A stretch of DNA of 64,000 nucleotides from an uncultured Ramlibacter sp. (lineage in GTDB: Bacteria > Pseudomonadota > Gammaproteobacteria > Burkholderiales > Burkholderiaceae_C). The translations under genes were made by a program, and so were the position numbers. Under the pieces are notes generated by a model. That model made no database searches. It saw nothing but the letters and a program-made list of their open reading frames with translations, and had not been told where the DNA came from. Location of the stretch: assembly GCF_936925435.1 (NCBI RefSeq), contig NZ_CAKZHQ010000005.1, forward strand, positions 181,702 through 245,701, read 5' to 3'. Each line of letters opens with the position of its first letter. The first letter of the stretch is position 1. Shown one piece after another: positions 19,118-27,659 of the stretch.

Positions 19118-20261
19118 GGCCGATCACCTCGATGGAATGGGCGATGGCCTGTGGGCCTTGCACCAGGGGTTGAAGATCGGGCAAGGCCACCGTGCCGGGA
19201 ACGGCAAGCAGCAAGCGGCCCAGGGCGTGGCCGCGGATGCGGTCCACGCCGCCGTGCAGCAGCCGCACCGGGCTGCGCAACGCGGCGGCGATATGGGCAA
19301 AGTCGGGTTCCAGCTGGTCTTCCCCGCTGTAGGACAGGCGAAGGATGCGGTGGTAGCCGCCCTCGGCCGGCGGCTCCGGCCGCAGCCATGCCTGCAGGTC
19401 GTCCGGCAGGCCGTGCTGCAGCGGCGCCAGCAGCGCGCGCGTGGCCGCATGGACAGGCGCGCCAAAAACCTTCCAGACCTCACCGAGTTCGGCCGTGCGG
19501 CCCTGCTCCAGCACCAGCACCTGGTCGGCGATCTCGCGGATGACGCTCATCTCGTGCGTGATCAGGATGATGGTCAGGCCCAGGCGCCGGTTGATGTCGC
19601 GCAGCAACTGCAGGATGGAGTGCGTGGTCTCCGGGTCCAGCGCCGAGGTGGCCTCGTCGCACAGCAGGATCTCCGGCGCCGTGGCCAGCGCCCGGGCGAT
19701 GCCCACCCGCTGCTTCTGGCCGCCGGACAGGCGGGCCGGCCGCACGTCCTGCTTGTCCTGCAGGCCAACCAGCTCCAGCAGCTCGGTGACGCGCTGGTGG
19801 ATTTGCGCCGGCCGCGCACCCGACACCCGCAGCGGCAGTGCCACGTTCTCGTACACCGTCTTGGCCGACAGCAGGTTGAAGTGCTGGAAGATCATGCCGA
19901 CGCGCCGGCGCAGTGTGACCAGTTCTTCCTCGCCGAGGCTGGCCACGTCCACACCGTCGACCAGCACGCGGCCCGAGCTCACCGACTCCAGCCGGTTGAC
20001 GGTGCGCAACAGGCTGGACTTGCCCGCCCCGCTGCGGCCGATGATGCCGAAGATGCTGCCCGGCGGCACGGCGACGCTGATGTCCTGCAAGGCTTCGACC
20101 GGCCCTGCGGCCGAGTGATAGACCTTGCCCACCTGGTCGAACACGACCGACCCCGTCCCGCGCTGCGGCTCACCGGCAAGCGCGTCGGCTGCAGTCTTTT
20201 CCGGCAGGGCCGCCGGGACCCTGTCCCACGGTGCGTTGCGCAGGGCGGCCGAGGCGCTCAT
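19089..20261 (-). CDS. metN: MetN-type ABC ATP-binding protein
   Basis: 390 residues: a 37-residue N-terminal extension, ABC domain with Walker A GRSGAGKS (75-82), signature LSGGQKQRVGIARAL, and Walker B ILLCDEATSALDPET. The C-terminal about 85 residues form an NIL-type regulatory domain (GEDQLEPDFAHIAAAL), which in E. coli MetN binds methionine and inhibits transport. Start overlaps the MetQ-like stop by 4 nt. The C-terminal tail runs into the metI-like start, making the two translationally coupled. Confidence 0.9.
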   Translation of the reverse strand: MSASAALRNAPWDRVPAALPEKTAADALAGEPQRGTGSVVFDQVGKVYHSAAGPVEALQDISVAVPPGSIFGIIGRSGAGKSSLLRTVNRLESVSSGRVLVDGVDVASLGEEELVTLRRRVGMIFQHFNLLSAKTVYENVALPLRVSGARPAQIHQRVTELLELVGLQDKQDVRPARLSGGQKQRVGIARALATAPEILLCDEATSALDPETTHSILQLLRDINRRLGLTIILITHEMSVIREIADQVLVLEQGRTAELGEVWKVFGAPVHAATRALLAPLQHGLPDDLQAWLRPEPPAEGGYHRILRLSYSGEDQLEPDFAHIAAALRSPVRLLHGGVDRIRGHALGRLLLAVPGTVALPDLQPLVQGPQAIAHSIEVIGHVADAEHPL

Positions 20262-21064
20262 TTTTGCGTCCAGACCAGGCTGTACAGGCGCTTGTCGCCG
20301 GCGAAGGCCTTGTCGATGGCGGCCTTGACCGCGTCGGACTCCTGGAAAATCTTGATGAACTTCTGGATCACAGGGTCTTTGGTGCGGGTGTTCTTCACCA
20401 CGAACTGGATGGCGAAGCGCGCGTCCTCGATGCCGGAGTAGACCAGGCCGCTGGACGGATCGAAGGCCTTGGAGGCCACGATGAAGTGCGGATAGCCCTG
20501 GGCGATGTCCACGTCGCCGGTGATGCGCACCAGCTGCGGGCCTTCAACCTCGACGAAAGTCAGCTTCTTCGGGTTCTCGACGATGTCGTTGATGCTGCCC
20601 AGAAAGCCCACGTTGGGCTTGAGCTTGATGAAGCCGGCCTTTTGCAGCAGCAGCAGGCCGCGGCCCTGGTTGACCGGGTCGTTGGCGATGCCGACCTTGC
20701 CGTTGGCGGGAATGCCGGCCAGGGTCTTGTGCTTGAGCGAGTACAGGCCGATGTTGGACAGGAAGCTCACGCCGGCGCTGGCAAGCTTGAAGTTGTTCTT
20801 GGCGACCGCGTTGTCCAGGAAGGGCTGGTGCTGGAAGAAATTGATGTCCAGGTCGCCCGCGTCCACCGCCACATTGGGCGTGGTCCAGTCGGTGAGCTCG
20901 GTGATGCTGACCTCGATGCCCTGGGCCTTGGCTTCCTTGACGACGGCGCCGATGGCGTCGGCATAGACGCCCGGCAGGACGCCGATCTTGAGCTTGTCGG
21001 CGGCATGGGCCGTGAACACGGTGGCGGCGGAAAGAACCGCGATGAGAAGGCGTGAAAGTTTCAT
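20258..21064 (-). CDS. metQ: MetQ-type substrate-binding protein (paralogue 2)
   Basis: 268-residue receptor of the NlpA/MetQ family: signal peptide MKLSRLLIAVLSAATVFTAH cleaved near AHA/AD, then KLKIGVLPG and the family's YFQHQPFLDN-like segment (INFFQHQPFLDNAV). No lipobox cysteine, so unlike E. coli MetQ it is probably a soluble periplasmic protein. ATG 21064 is chosen over a longer frame. Family ligands are methionine stereoisomers and related thioethers; the presence of two divergent copies suggests different ligands. Confidence 0.87.
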   Translation of the reverse strand: MKLSRLLIAVLSAATVFTAHAADKLKIGVLPGVYADAIGAVVKEAKAQGIEVSITELTDWTTPNVAVDAGDLDINFFQHQPFLDNAVAKNNFKLASAGVSFLSNIGLYSLKHKTLAGIPANGKVGIANDPVNQGRGLLLLQKAGFIKLKPNVGFLGSINDIVENPKKLTFVEVEGPQLVRITGDVDIAQGYPHFIVASKAFDPSSGLVYSGIEDARFAIQFVVKNTRTKDPVIQKFIKIFQESDAVKAAIDKAFAGDKRLYSLVWTQK

Positions 21065-21098
21065 GGTGGTATCTGCTTGAATGAAGATGGAAGACGCC

Positions 21099-21917
21099 TC
21101 AGGGCTTGGGCAGCCAGGGCAGCGAATAGAACTTGTCGTTGCCGGCGTAGGCGGCATGGATGCGCTGGCGCACGGCAGGCGACTCCTGGTAGATGCGGAT
21201 GAACTGCTGCAGGCGCGGATCCCGTGCGTTGTCCTGGCGCGAGACGAAGTGGATGGCCCAGCGCACATCCTCGCTGCCCGTGTAGAGCAGGCCGTTCCTG
21301 GCGGCGATGTCGGCCTTTCCCGCTGCAACGTAATGCGAGGTCACGCCCTGCGCCAGATCCACGTCTTCGAGCGAGCGCACCAGCTGCGGCCCTTCGATTT
21401 CCACCAGCTTGAGCTTCTTCGGGTTGGCGACGATGTCGGCAACCGTGGCCTTGGCGCCCGCGCCCTCGCGCAGCTTGACCAGGCCGGCGCGCTCAAGCAG
21501 CAACAGGCCGCGGCCCTGGTTGGCCGGGTCGCTGGCGACCGCGACACGGGCGCCTTCCTTGAGCTCGTCGAAGCGCTTGACCTTGAGCGAAAACAGGCCC
21601 TGGTTGGGCAGCAGACCGGGCGCGACGACCGCGAACTTGTAGCCTCTGTCCTTGACCGCGTTCTCCAGGAAGGGCAGGTGCTGGAAGTAGTTGGCATCCA
21701 GGTCGCCGGCCTGCAGGGCGGTGTTGGGGCCGGTCCACTCGGTGAACTCGACCACCTTGACCTCCAAGCCCTGTTTGCGGGCTTCCTGCGCCGCGGTCTC
21801 GATCGAGTCGGCGATGGCGCCCGGCGTCACGCCGATGCGCAAGGGCAGTGCCTGTGCGGAAGCGAAAGCGCTGACGGTGGCCACCATGGTGGCCAAAAGG
21901 ATGTGACGCAACTTCAT
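21099..21917 (-). CDS. MetQ-type substrate-binding protein (paralogue 1)
   Basis: 272-residue NlpA/MetQ-family protein with signal peptide MKLRHILLATMVATVSAFAS and mature start LPLRIGVTPG. Shares YFQHLPFLENAV and DPANQGRGLLLLERAG with its neighbour, but the first third and C-terminus differ, so it is an old duplication. Lacks a lipobox. Start overlaps the upstream monooxygenase stop by 4 nt, linking uptake with oxidation. It presumably uses the same MetNI pair. Confidence 0.87.
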   Translation of the reverse strand: MKLRHILLATMVATVSAFASAQALPLRIGVTPGAIADSIETAAQEARKQGLEVKVVEFTEWTGPNTALQAGDLDANYFQHLPFLENAVKDRGYKFAVVAPGLLPNQGLFSLKVKRFDELKEGARVAVASDPANQGRGLLLLERAGLVKLREGAGAKATVADIVANPKKLKLVEIEGPQLVRSLEDVDLAQGVTSHYVAAGKADIAARNGLLYTGSEDVRWAIHFVSRQDNARDPRLQQFIRIYQESPAVRQRIHAAYAGNDKFYSLPWLPKP

Positions 21918-23305
21918 GCCTGCTCCAGGATGCGCATGGCTTGGGATTGGGAATGGCGGAACTGGGCTGCCGCGTGGCTGGCCGGCAAGCGGTCGCCGGC
22001 GCCGAGCAGCCGCTGGCGCAGCGTGCCCTCGGCGTAAGCGGTCTTGTAGACACCGCGCCCCTGCAATTCGGGGATGACGATGTCGATGAAGTCCTCGTAG
22101 CTTTCCGGCACGACGGTGCGGCTGAGGTTGAAGCCGTCGATATCTGTCTCGTCCATCCAGGACTGGAGCTCGTCCGCCACATGCTGCGCATCCCCGACGA
22201 TGGCCGGGTAGCGGCCGCCCAGCTCAAACAGCTCCAACAGCTTGCGCCGCGTCCAGCCCTGCTGCTGCGCGGTGCGGGTGGCCGATTCGATGGCGTTGGT
22301 TGGCGAGTAGTCCACCGGCGCGTCCAGGTCGTACTGGCCGAAGTCGATGCCGGTGCTGGCGGCGAAGTGGGCCAGCCCGGCCTCGCGGCTGGCGTACTCG
22401 CGGTAGTCCAGATACTTGTCGCGGGCCTCGGCGGCGGTCCTTCCGGGCACCACGGCCGCGCCCATGAAGACCTTGATGTCATCGGGCCGGCGGCCGGCGC
22501 GGACCAGCTCCTGGCGCAGCGTCGCCACCATCTTGCGCGCTGCCTCCTTGTTGGGCGGGGAGATGAAGACGCATTCGGCATGGCGCGCGGCAAAGCGCTG
22601 GCCCCGGCCCGAGCTGCCGGCCTGGAACAGCACAGGCGTGCGCTGCGGCGAGGGCTCAGCCAGGTGGTGACCCTCGACGTTGAAGTAGCGGCCGTGGTGC
22701 ACTACCTTGTGCACCTTGGACGGGTCGGTGAACACGCGCGCCGCCTTGTCGCGCCGGACGGCGCCGTCCTCCCAGCTGCCCTCCCACAACTTGTAGAGCA
22801 CTTCCAGGTATTCGTCGGCGCGGTCGTAGCGCTCGTCGTGCGGCAGCTGCTCGCTCAGGCCCATGGCGCGCGCCGCGCTGTCCAGATAGCCGGTGACGAT
22901 GTTCCAGCCGATGCGCCCGCCGGTCAGGTGGTCCAGTGTGGAGAAGCGCCGTGCCAGCAGGTAGGGCTGCTCGTAGCTGAGGTTCACCGTCACGCCGAAG
23001 CCCAGCTTCTGGGTGACGGCCGCCATCGCGGACACCAGGACGATGGGGTCGTTCACCGGCAACTGGATGGACTCGCGCAGCGTCGTGTCGACGTTGCCCT
23101 GGTAGACGTCGTAGACGCCCACGATGTCGGCGATGAACAGGCCGTCGAACAGGCCCCGCTCCAGCGTGCGCGCCAGGTCCGTCCAATAGGGCAAGGTGTT
23201 GTAGTTGGCCGAGCGATCACGCGGATGGGCCCACAGGCCGTGGTTGATGTGGCCCACGCAGTTCATGTTGAAGGCGTTGAGCAGGATCTGTTTCTTGCTT
23301 GTCAT
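21914..23305 (-). CDS. FMN-dependent monooxygenase, DszA/SnaA/NtaA family
   Basis: 463 residues with the hallmark opening LLNAFNMNCVGHINHGLW, GRIGWNIVTGYLDSAARAMG, and ERYDRADEYLEVLYKLWEGS. This is the DszA/SnaA/NtaA subfamily, two-component oxygenases that cleave C-S or C-N bonds (dibenzothiophene sulfone, sulfones, nitrilotriacetate) using reduced FMN. Placed between two SfnB-like flavoproteins and two MetQ-like receptors, it fits a pathway in which an SfnB/DszC-like enzyme oxidises sulfur and this enzyme cleaves the carbon-sulfur bond. Substrate specificity cannot be told from sequence. Confidence 0.88.
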   Translation of the reverse strand: MTSKKQILLNAFNMNCVGHINHGLWAHPRDRSANYNTLPYWTDLARTLERGLFDGLFIADIVGVYDVYQGNVDTTLRESIQLPVNDPIVLVSAMAAVTQKLGFGVTVNLSYEQPYLLARRFSTLDHLTGGRIGWNIVTGYLDSAARAMGLSEQLPHDERYDRADEYLEVLYKLWEGSWEDGAVRRDKAARVFTDPSKVHKVVHHGRYFNVEGHHLAEPSPQRTPVLFQAGSSGRGQRFAARHAECVFISPPNKEAARKMVATLRQELVRAGRRPDDIKVFMGAAVVPGRTAAEARDKYLDYREYASREAGLAHFAASTGIDFGQYDLDAPVDYSPTNAIESATRTAQQQGWTRRKLLELFELGGRYPAIVGDAQHVADELQSWMDETDIDGFNLSRTVVPESYEDFIDIVIPELQGRGVYKTAYAEGTLRQRLLGAGDRLPASHAAAQFRHSQSQAMRILEQA

Positions 23306-23317
23306 GGAAGGCCGGCG

Positions 23318-24583
23318 TCAGAGCGCGCCGTGCCGGGGCGGCAGGCGGTCGTTCAGGTGGTAGTTGCCGATGGCGTGGTACTTCCAGCGGACGGGGTCGT
23401 GCAAGGTGTGGGTGCGGGCATTGCGCCAGAAGCGGTCCAGGCCGCGCTGGTCCAGGGTGGCGGCGGTGCCGGCCAGCTCGAACAGGCGCGTGCCGGCATC
23501 CAGCGACGCCGTTGTCGTCGCCACCCGTGCTTCGGCTACCGCGATGGAAGCCTGGGCCACGCTTTGCGCGTCCGGCGCGGCCTGCGCCGCATCCACGAAG
23601 CGGGCGGCGCGCCGCACCAGCGCCTCGGCGGCGCGGATGCGCACGGCGACCTCACCCAGTTGCGCCAGCAGCAGCGGGTCCTGCGCGGCGCTGTCCACCC
23701 TGGCATCGGGCCAGGGCCGCGCGTTCTCGCGCACAAAAGGCAGGGTCGCGGCGAAGGCGCCACGGGCCAGCCCCAGGTCGATGGCGGCATGCAGGATCTG
23801 GGCGAAAGGACCGATGGTGGTGGGCCGTTCGAACGAAGCCTGGAAGGGAATGACCCACTGCGCCTCGATCCGGACTCCGTCGAACTCCACCGAGCCGCTG
23901 CCGGTGACGCGTTGACCGAAGCCGTCCCAATCGTCCGTCACCGTCACGCCTTGCGTGGCGCGTGGCACGAAAGCCAGGTAGTTGACGTCGCGGCCGCCCT
24001 CGTCGGCGACCACCAGGGTGGGAATCCAGTGCGCGAACAGGGCGCCGGTGCAATAGAACTTGCGGCCGTGGACGCGCCAGCCGTCGCCGTCGCGCAGAAG
24101 GCGGGTGCGCCGCTTGAAGTCTTTCTGGCCGATCTCGGCCAGCGCATTGCCGAATCGCTCGCCTGCCAGCACCCGCTCGTAGAAGAAACGCTGCTGCGCG
24201 TCACTGCCGCCCACGCGCAAGACCTCCAGCGCGTAGAAGTGGTTTTGGGGGATTTGCCCCAGCGAGCCATCGGCCGCCGAAATCGTGGCGACGACTTCGG
24301 CGAGCGTCGCACTGCCCACGCCGGCGCCGCCGTAGGCGCGCGGCACCGTGATGGCCCACAGGCCGCTGTCCACAAAGGCATCGAGCTCCTGCCAGGGCAG
24401 GACGCGCTCGCGGTCGCGCCGGGCGGCGTCAGTCGCGAATTCCTGCGCCAGCTGCCCGGCGGCCGCGAGGGCAGCCGCATCGTCAGCCAGCCGTTGGGGC
24501 GGCCGCGCCGGTGCAGCCGCGGGATGGAACTGGCCCAACGCCGGCACGGGCGTGAACGTCAACTTGTCGGGATTGCGGGTCAT
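23318..24583 (-). CDS. SfnB/DszC-family flavin monooxygenase-like protein (copy 2)
   Basis: 421 residues with acyl-CoA-dehydrogenase fold. N-terminal domain with PRAYGGAGVGSATLAEV, middle domain GWRVHGRKFYCTGALFAHW, and C-terminal NARTHTLHDPVRWKYH, the signature of DszC/SfnB-type enzymes. These bind FMN and oxygenate sulfur compounds rather than dehydrogenate acyl-CoA; the YEG active-site Glu is missing. About half its residues match the next upstream gene, so the two are a tandem pair. SfnB family members are induced by sulfate limitation and linked to dimethyl sulfone or methanesulfonate use. Confidence 0.87.
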   Translation of the reverse strand: MTRNPDKLTFTPVPALGQFHPAAAPARPPQRLADDAAALAAAGQLAQEFATDAARRDRERVLPWQELDAFVDSGLWAITVPRAYGGAGVGSATLAEVVATISAADGSLGQIPQNHFYALEVLRVGGSDAQQRFFYERVLAGERFGNALAEIGQKDFKRRTRLLRDGDGWRVHGRKFYCTGALFAHWIPTLVVADEGGRDVNYLAFVPRATQGVTVTDDWDGFGQRVTGSGSVEFDGVRIEAQWVIPFQASFERPTTIGPFAQILHAAIDLGLARGAFAATLPFVRENARPWPDARVDSAAQDPLLLAQLGEVAVRIRAAEALVRRAARFVDAAQAAPDAQSVAQASIAVAEARVATTTASLDAGTRLFELAGTAATLDQRGLDRFWRNARTHTLHDPVRWKYHAIGNYHLNDRLPPRHGAL

Positions 24584-24592
24584 GGGCCGTCT

Positions 24593-25852
24593 TCAGTTCC
24601 AGGAGTGGCGTGCCGGCAGCGCGCCATTGAGCAGGTAGTTGCCCAGCAGGTGGGTCTTCCAGCGCACCGGGTCGTGCAGGGTGTGGACCCGCGCATTGCG
24701 CCAGTGCCGGTCCAGGTTGTGGGCGGCGCGCGTCGAGGCCGAGCCGGCCAGTTCAAAGAGTTTTTCCGAGGCTTCCAGTGCAATGCGGGTGGTCAGCACC
24801 TTGGCGTGCGCCACGGCGACCGAGGCCTGCGCGCTGTCCCCGGCGCTCAGGGATTCCTGGGCCTTGAAGGCCTGCAGCGTCCGTGCCGCTTCCAGCAGCA
24901 CCTCATGCGCGGCGTGCAGGTCGACCTGCAGCCGGCCGATGTCCGCAATGATGTAAGGGTCGTCGTGCGCGTGCTCCAGGCCCGAGTCCATCCAGGCGCG
25001 GGCGCGGCTACGCACGAATTCGATGGTGTCGGCGACGGCTGCCTGGGCGATGCCCTGGTCGATGGCGGCCTGGAGCAGCTGCGAGTTGGGGCCGTACAGG
25101 CCCGGCTTGTCGGCAAGCTGCCAGAGGGCCACGACGTCATCGCTTTCCACAGGGACGTAGTCGAACACCACCGAGCCGCTGGCCGTGGTGCGCTGGCCGA
25201 AGGAGCTCCAGTCATCGACGACATGGACGCCCAGCGCGCCGCGCTGGACCCAGACCTGGACGGCACGCCCCTCGTCGTCGGTCGCCCGGGTGGGGATGCG
25301 GTTCGCGTACAGCGCGCCAGTGGAGTAAAAACGCCGGCCGCTCAGGCGCAATCCCTGCGGCGTCCTGTGCAGGCGTGTCGCCCCTTGCAGGATGGTGGTT
25401 GCATCGACCGACTTGCGCTCCGGCCCGGCGTTGCCCAGCCGGGCGCCGGCCAGGACCTCGGCGTAGAAGCGGCTCTGTTGCGCCGGCGTGCCGGCCTCGC
25501 GCAAGACGCCGAGCAGGCCGTAGTGGTTCTGCGGGATCTGGCCCAGCGAGGCGTCGGCGGCGGTGAGGATGACGAAGACCTCGGCCAGCGTCTCGAAGGA
25601 CACATCGGCGCCGCCGTGGTCCCTGGGCACCGTAATGGCGCCAAGACCGCTGTGTGACCACTGCTGCAGCTCATCCCAGGGCAGGATGCGCTCGCGGTCG
25701 CGCGCCGCCGCGTTCTGCGCAAAGCTCGCTGCCAGTGCCCTGGCGACCTCGAGAGCCTCAGCGTCATCGGCGATGCGCCTCACACGCGAAGGATCGACGT
25801 GCAGCGGAAGATGGGGTGGGGAAAACTGTTTCAAGCCGCGGATGCTAGACAA
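24593..25852 (-). CDS. SfnB/DszC-family flavin monooxygenase-like protein (copy 1)
   Basis: 419 residues, paralogue of the next gene: PRDHGGADVSFETLAEV, GLRLSGRRFYSTGALYANR and NARVHTLHDPVRWKTH. First gene of run A. There is no ATG near the 5' end; the usable starts are TTG 25852 or TTG 25834 (which would give MKQFSPPHLPL), neither with a clear ribosome site. The candidate regulatory element at 25867-25896 is only 14 nt from TTG 25852, which argues for the downstream start or a very short leader. Role as for the neighbour: FMNH2-dependent sulfur oxidation, inferred. Confidence 0.85.
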   Translation of the reverse strand: MSSIRGLKQFSPPHLPLHVDPSRVRRIADDAEALEVARALAASFAQNAAARDRERILPWDELQQWSHSGLGAITVPRDHGGADVSFETLAEVFVILTAADASLGQIPQNHYGLLGVLREAGTPAQQSRFYAEVLAGARLGNAGPERKSVDATTILQGATRLHRTPQGLRLSGRRFYSTGALYANRIPTRATDDEGRAVQVWVQRGALGVHVVDDWSSFGQRTTASGSVVFDYVPVESDDVVALWQLADKPGLYGPNSQLLQAAIDQGIAQAAVADTIEFVRSRARAWMDSGLEHAHDDPYIIADIGRLQVDLHAAHEVLLEAARTLQAFKAQESLSAGDSAQASVAVAHAKVLTTRIALEASEKLFELAGSASTRAAHNLDRHWRNARVHTLHDPVRWKTHLLGNYLLNGALPARHSWN

Positions 25853-25866
25853 GCATGGCCCGCGTG

Positions 25867-25896
25867 GGAACGTCTAAGTTTTTCTTTCCATATGAG
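25867..25896 (-). promoter_or_regulatory. Bipartite upstream element CTCATATG-N16-CGTTCC (copy 2)
   Basis: Minus-strand CTCATATG (25889-25896), 16 nt, then CGTTCC (25867-25872), identical half-sites and spacing to 8455-8484. The spacing is A-rich and a TTTACT-N17-TTAGAC pair could serve as a weak promoter, the pattern expected of an activator-dependent promoter. It precedes the SfnB-like run that also encodes the CysB-type regulator, so autoregulation is possible. Confidence 0.5.
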
Positions 25897-25950
25897 TAAA
25901 ACATCTGCATCGCACTGCGCCGCGCGCTGGCGATGCAGGTACGCGAACTT

Positions 25951-26454
25951 TCAGCAGCCTTCAGGCCGCGATTCGGGCCGCATCGGGATGCTGCCTGTCA
26001 AAGTGAGGGCGTCGCCATTGCCGGCCGTGAGCCGCTTGCCCGCGAAGCGCAATTCGTTGCTGCTCTTGTCGATCAGCACGTTGTCGGTGGTCCGCGAGCT
26101 GTACTCGGCGCCCGAAATGGAGACGAAGGCCACATACAGGCCACTGCCGGTGCCGGGGATGTAGCGGATGTCACCGTCCATCAGACGGTCGCTACCGACC
26201 TGCTGCAGGCCGGAGAAGCGGAAGCTGCAGACTTCGGGATCGTTGCCGATGGGATTCTTCTTCTCGACCGAGGACAGGCTGAGGTTGCTGGTCGCATAAA
26301 TGCCGTTCAGCGCGAGCGGCGTCGCTGCTCCCACAGTCACCGACGCGTTGACGGTGGTCGGGGCGGGGTCGTCGGACCCGCCACCGCAGGCGGCCAGCAA
26401 GGCGGTGACCAGCAGCAGGCTACAGGCGGGGACAAAGCGCGGGAGTTTCTTCAT
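25951..26454 (-). CDS. Hypothetical lipoprotein
   Basis: 167-residue secreted protein with a lipoprotein signal: MKKLPRFVPACSLLLVTALLAAC, lipobox LAAC with the lipid-bearing cysteine followed by GGGSDD. The mature part is polar, with alternating short beta-like stretches (LALNGIYATSNLSLSSVEK, GLYVAFVSISGAEYSSR) and two further cysteines, one mid-chain (PEVCSFRF) and one at the very C-terminus. I do not recognise a domain. It stands alone between the oxygenase run and an amidohydrolase gene; GAGG lies 9 nt before the ATG. Probably anchored to the outer or inner membrane on the periplasmic side. Confidence 0.72.
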   Translation of the reverse strand: MKKLPRFVPACSLLLVTALLAACGGGSDDPAPTTVNASVTVGAATPLALNGIYATSNLSLSSVEKKNPIGNDPEVCSFRFSGLQQVGSDRLMDGDIRYIPGTGSGLYVAFVSISGAEYSSRTTDNVLIDKSSNELRFAGKRLTAGNGDALTLTGSIPMRPESRPEGC

Positions 26455-26565
26455 GGCGGGCGACCTCAGGTTTGCAGATGGAGGTGCAAGCCTGCGTCCT
26501 GCATCGCAGGGGATTTGTCGGAAGCGCCCTGCAAGCCGCGTAGGAAAACAACGAAAGCTGCTGGC

Positions 26566-27612
26566 TCAGCCGCAGCGCTGGCCGAAGCCCTCCAGCACGT
26601 TGACCGCGTTGACACCGACCTCGGCCACCGCATAACCGCCCTCGAAGACAAAGACCGTGGGCAGGCCGGCGGCCGCGATGTCCTCGCCCACGCGCAGGTA
26701 GTCGGCGCTGCGCAGGCCGAAACCCGAGATGGGATCACCCTCGAAGGTGTCCACCCCCAGCGACACCACCAGCGCGTCGGCGCCGAAGGCCGCAATGGCC
26801 TGCAGCGCCTGGCCCAGGGCCGCGCGCCAGGGGGCGAAGCCCGTGCCCCTGGCCAGCGGCAGGTTGAGGTTGCAGCCCTGGCCGGCGCCGGCGCCGCGCT
26901 CGTCGGCATAGCCCAGGTAGTAGGGGTACTCGGTGTGCGGGTCGCCGTGCACGCTGGCGAAGAAGACGTCGGCGCGCTCGTAGAAGATGGCCTGCGTGCC
27001 GTTGCCGTGGTGGTAGTCGACGTCCAGCACCGCCACCTTCGCCAGCCCCGCATCGCGCAAGGCCTGGGCCGCGATGGCCGCGTTGTTGAGAAAGCAGTAG
27101 CCGCCGAAGAAGTCGGCGCCGGCATGGTGGCCGGGCGGGCGCGTCAGCGCGAAGGCCGCGCGCTCGCCGGCCAGCACGTGCTGCACCGCCGTCAGGGCAC
27201 AGCAGGCGCCGGCGCGTGCCGCCACCCAGGTGCCCGAGGTCAGCGGACTGCCGGCGTCATAGGAGAACAGGCCCATGCGCGCCGGGAAGCTGGCCGGCAA
27301 CACGTCGCTGCGGAAACTGCGAATGGGCCAGTAGGACGGGATGGCATCGCGCTGCGCGTTGGCGGGGTCCAGCGCCACCCATTCGTCCCAGGCATGGGCA
27401 AGAAAGTCGATGTAGCGCTGCGCATGGACGCGGGCGATCGCGCTGTCGGCGAAGTCCTGCGGTCCGTCGATGGCGCCGAGCTTGCGCTGCTGCAGCTCGC
27501 GCAACACGAAGTCGGCGCGGTCCGGCACCTCGAAGCAGGGCACGAGCTGGCCGCGGAACATCTCGAATTTGCCCTGGTGCAGGGCGTGCTTGTCGTTGTA
27601 GATGGTGCGCAT
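26566..27612 (-). CDS. aphA: Acetylpolyamine amidohydrolase (histone deacetylase family)
   Basis: 348-residue zinc amidohydrolase that matches the Mycoplana AphA type along its length (opening MRTIYNDKHALHQGKFEMFR). Catalytic residues are all visible: H162/H163 in RPPGHHAG, zinc ligands D199 and H201 in DVDYHHGNGT and D288 in GVDTFEGDP, and Y327 in EGGY. AphA-type enzymes remove acetyl groups from N-acetylputrescine, -spermidine and similar amines. It lies 44 nt downstream of a GNAT gene on the same strand, across a palindromic spacer. Broader HDAC-family specificity cannot be excluded, so the symbol is tentative. Confidence 0.87.
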   Translation of the reverse strand: MRTIYNDKHALHQGKFEMFRGQLVPCFEVPDRADFVLRELQQRKLGAIDGPQDFADSAIARVHAQRYIDFLAHAWDEWVALDPANAQRDAIPSYWPIRSFRSDVLPASFPARMGLFSYDAGSPLTSGTWVAARAGACCALTAVQHVLAGERAAFALTRPPGHHAGADFFGGYCFLNNAAIAAQALRDAGLAKVAVLDVDYHHGNGTQAIFYERADVFFASVHGDPHTEYPYYLGYADERGAGAGQGCNLNLPLARGTGFAPWRAALGQALQAIAAFGADALVVSLGVDTFEGDPISGFGLRSADYLRVGEDIAAAGLPTVFVFEGGYAVAEVGVNAVNVLEGFGQRCG

Positions 27613-27616
27613 GCTT

Positions 27617-27659
27617 GCTATGGATTCAATAGCTACCCAGGTCCATTGACCGGGGGCTA
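27617..27659. repeat. Palindromic intergenic element between GNAT and amidohydrolase genes
   Basis: Two adjacent dyads: GCTAT/ATAGC (27617-27621 with 27629-27633), and a longer imperfect stem formed by TAGCTACCCAGGTC and GACCGGGGGCTA around a CATT loop. The second arm includes the GNAT stop codon. The structure and wording resemble dispersed intergenic palindromes common in Comamonadaceae; with one copy in this window I cannot show that it repeats. Confidence 0.4.

Noticed and set aside
21941..25657. 1238-codon open frame on the plus strand
   Set aside because: It runs antisense to five genes with clear family motifs (SBP, oxygenases, SfnB-like proteins). Stop codons are rare in this GC-rich DNA; its product is a low-complexity Ala/Gly/Arg/Gln mixture with no recognisable domain.
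18455..25852. SAM or other sulfur riboswitch before the MetNIQ genes
   Set aside because: Genes are overlapping or separated by about 35 nt or less, leaving no room for a riboswitch; the leader of the first gene is too short.
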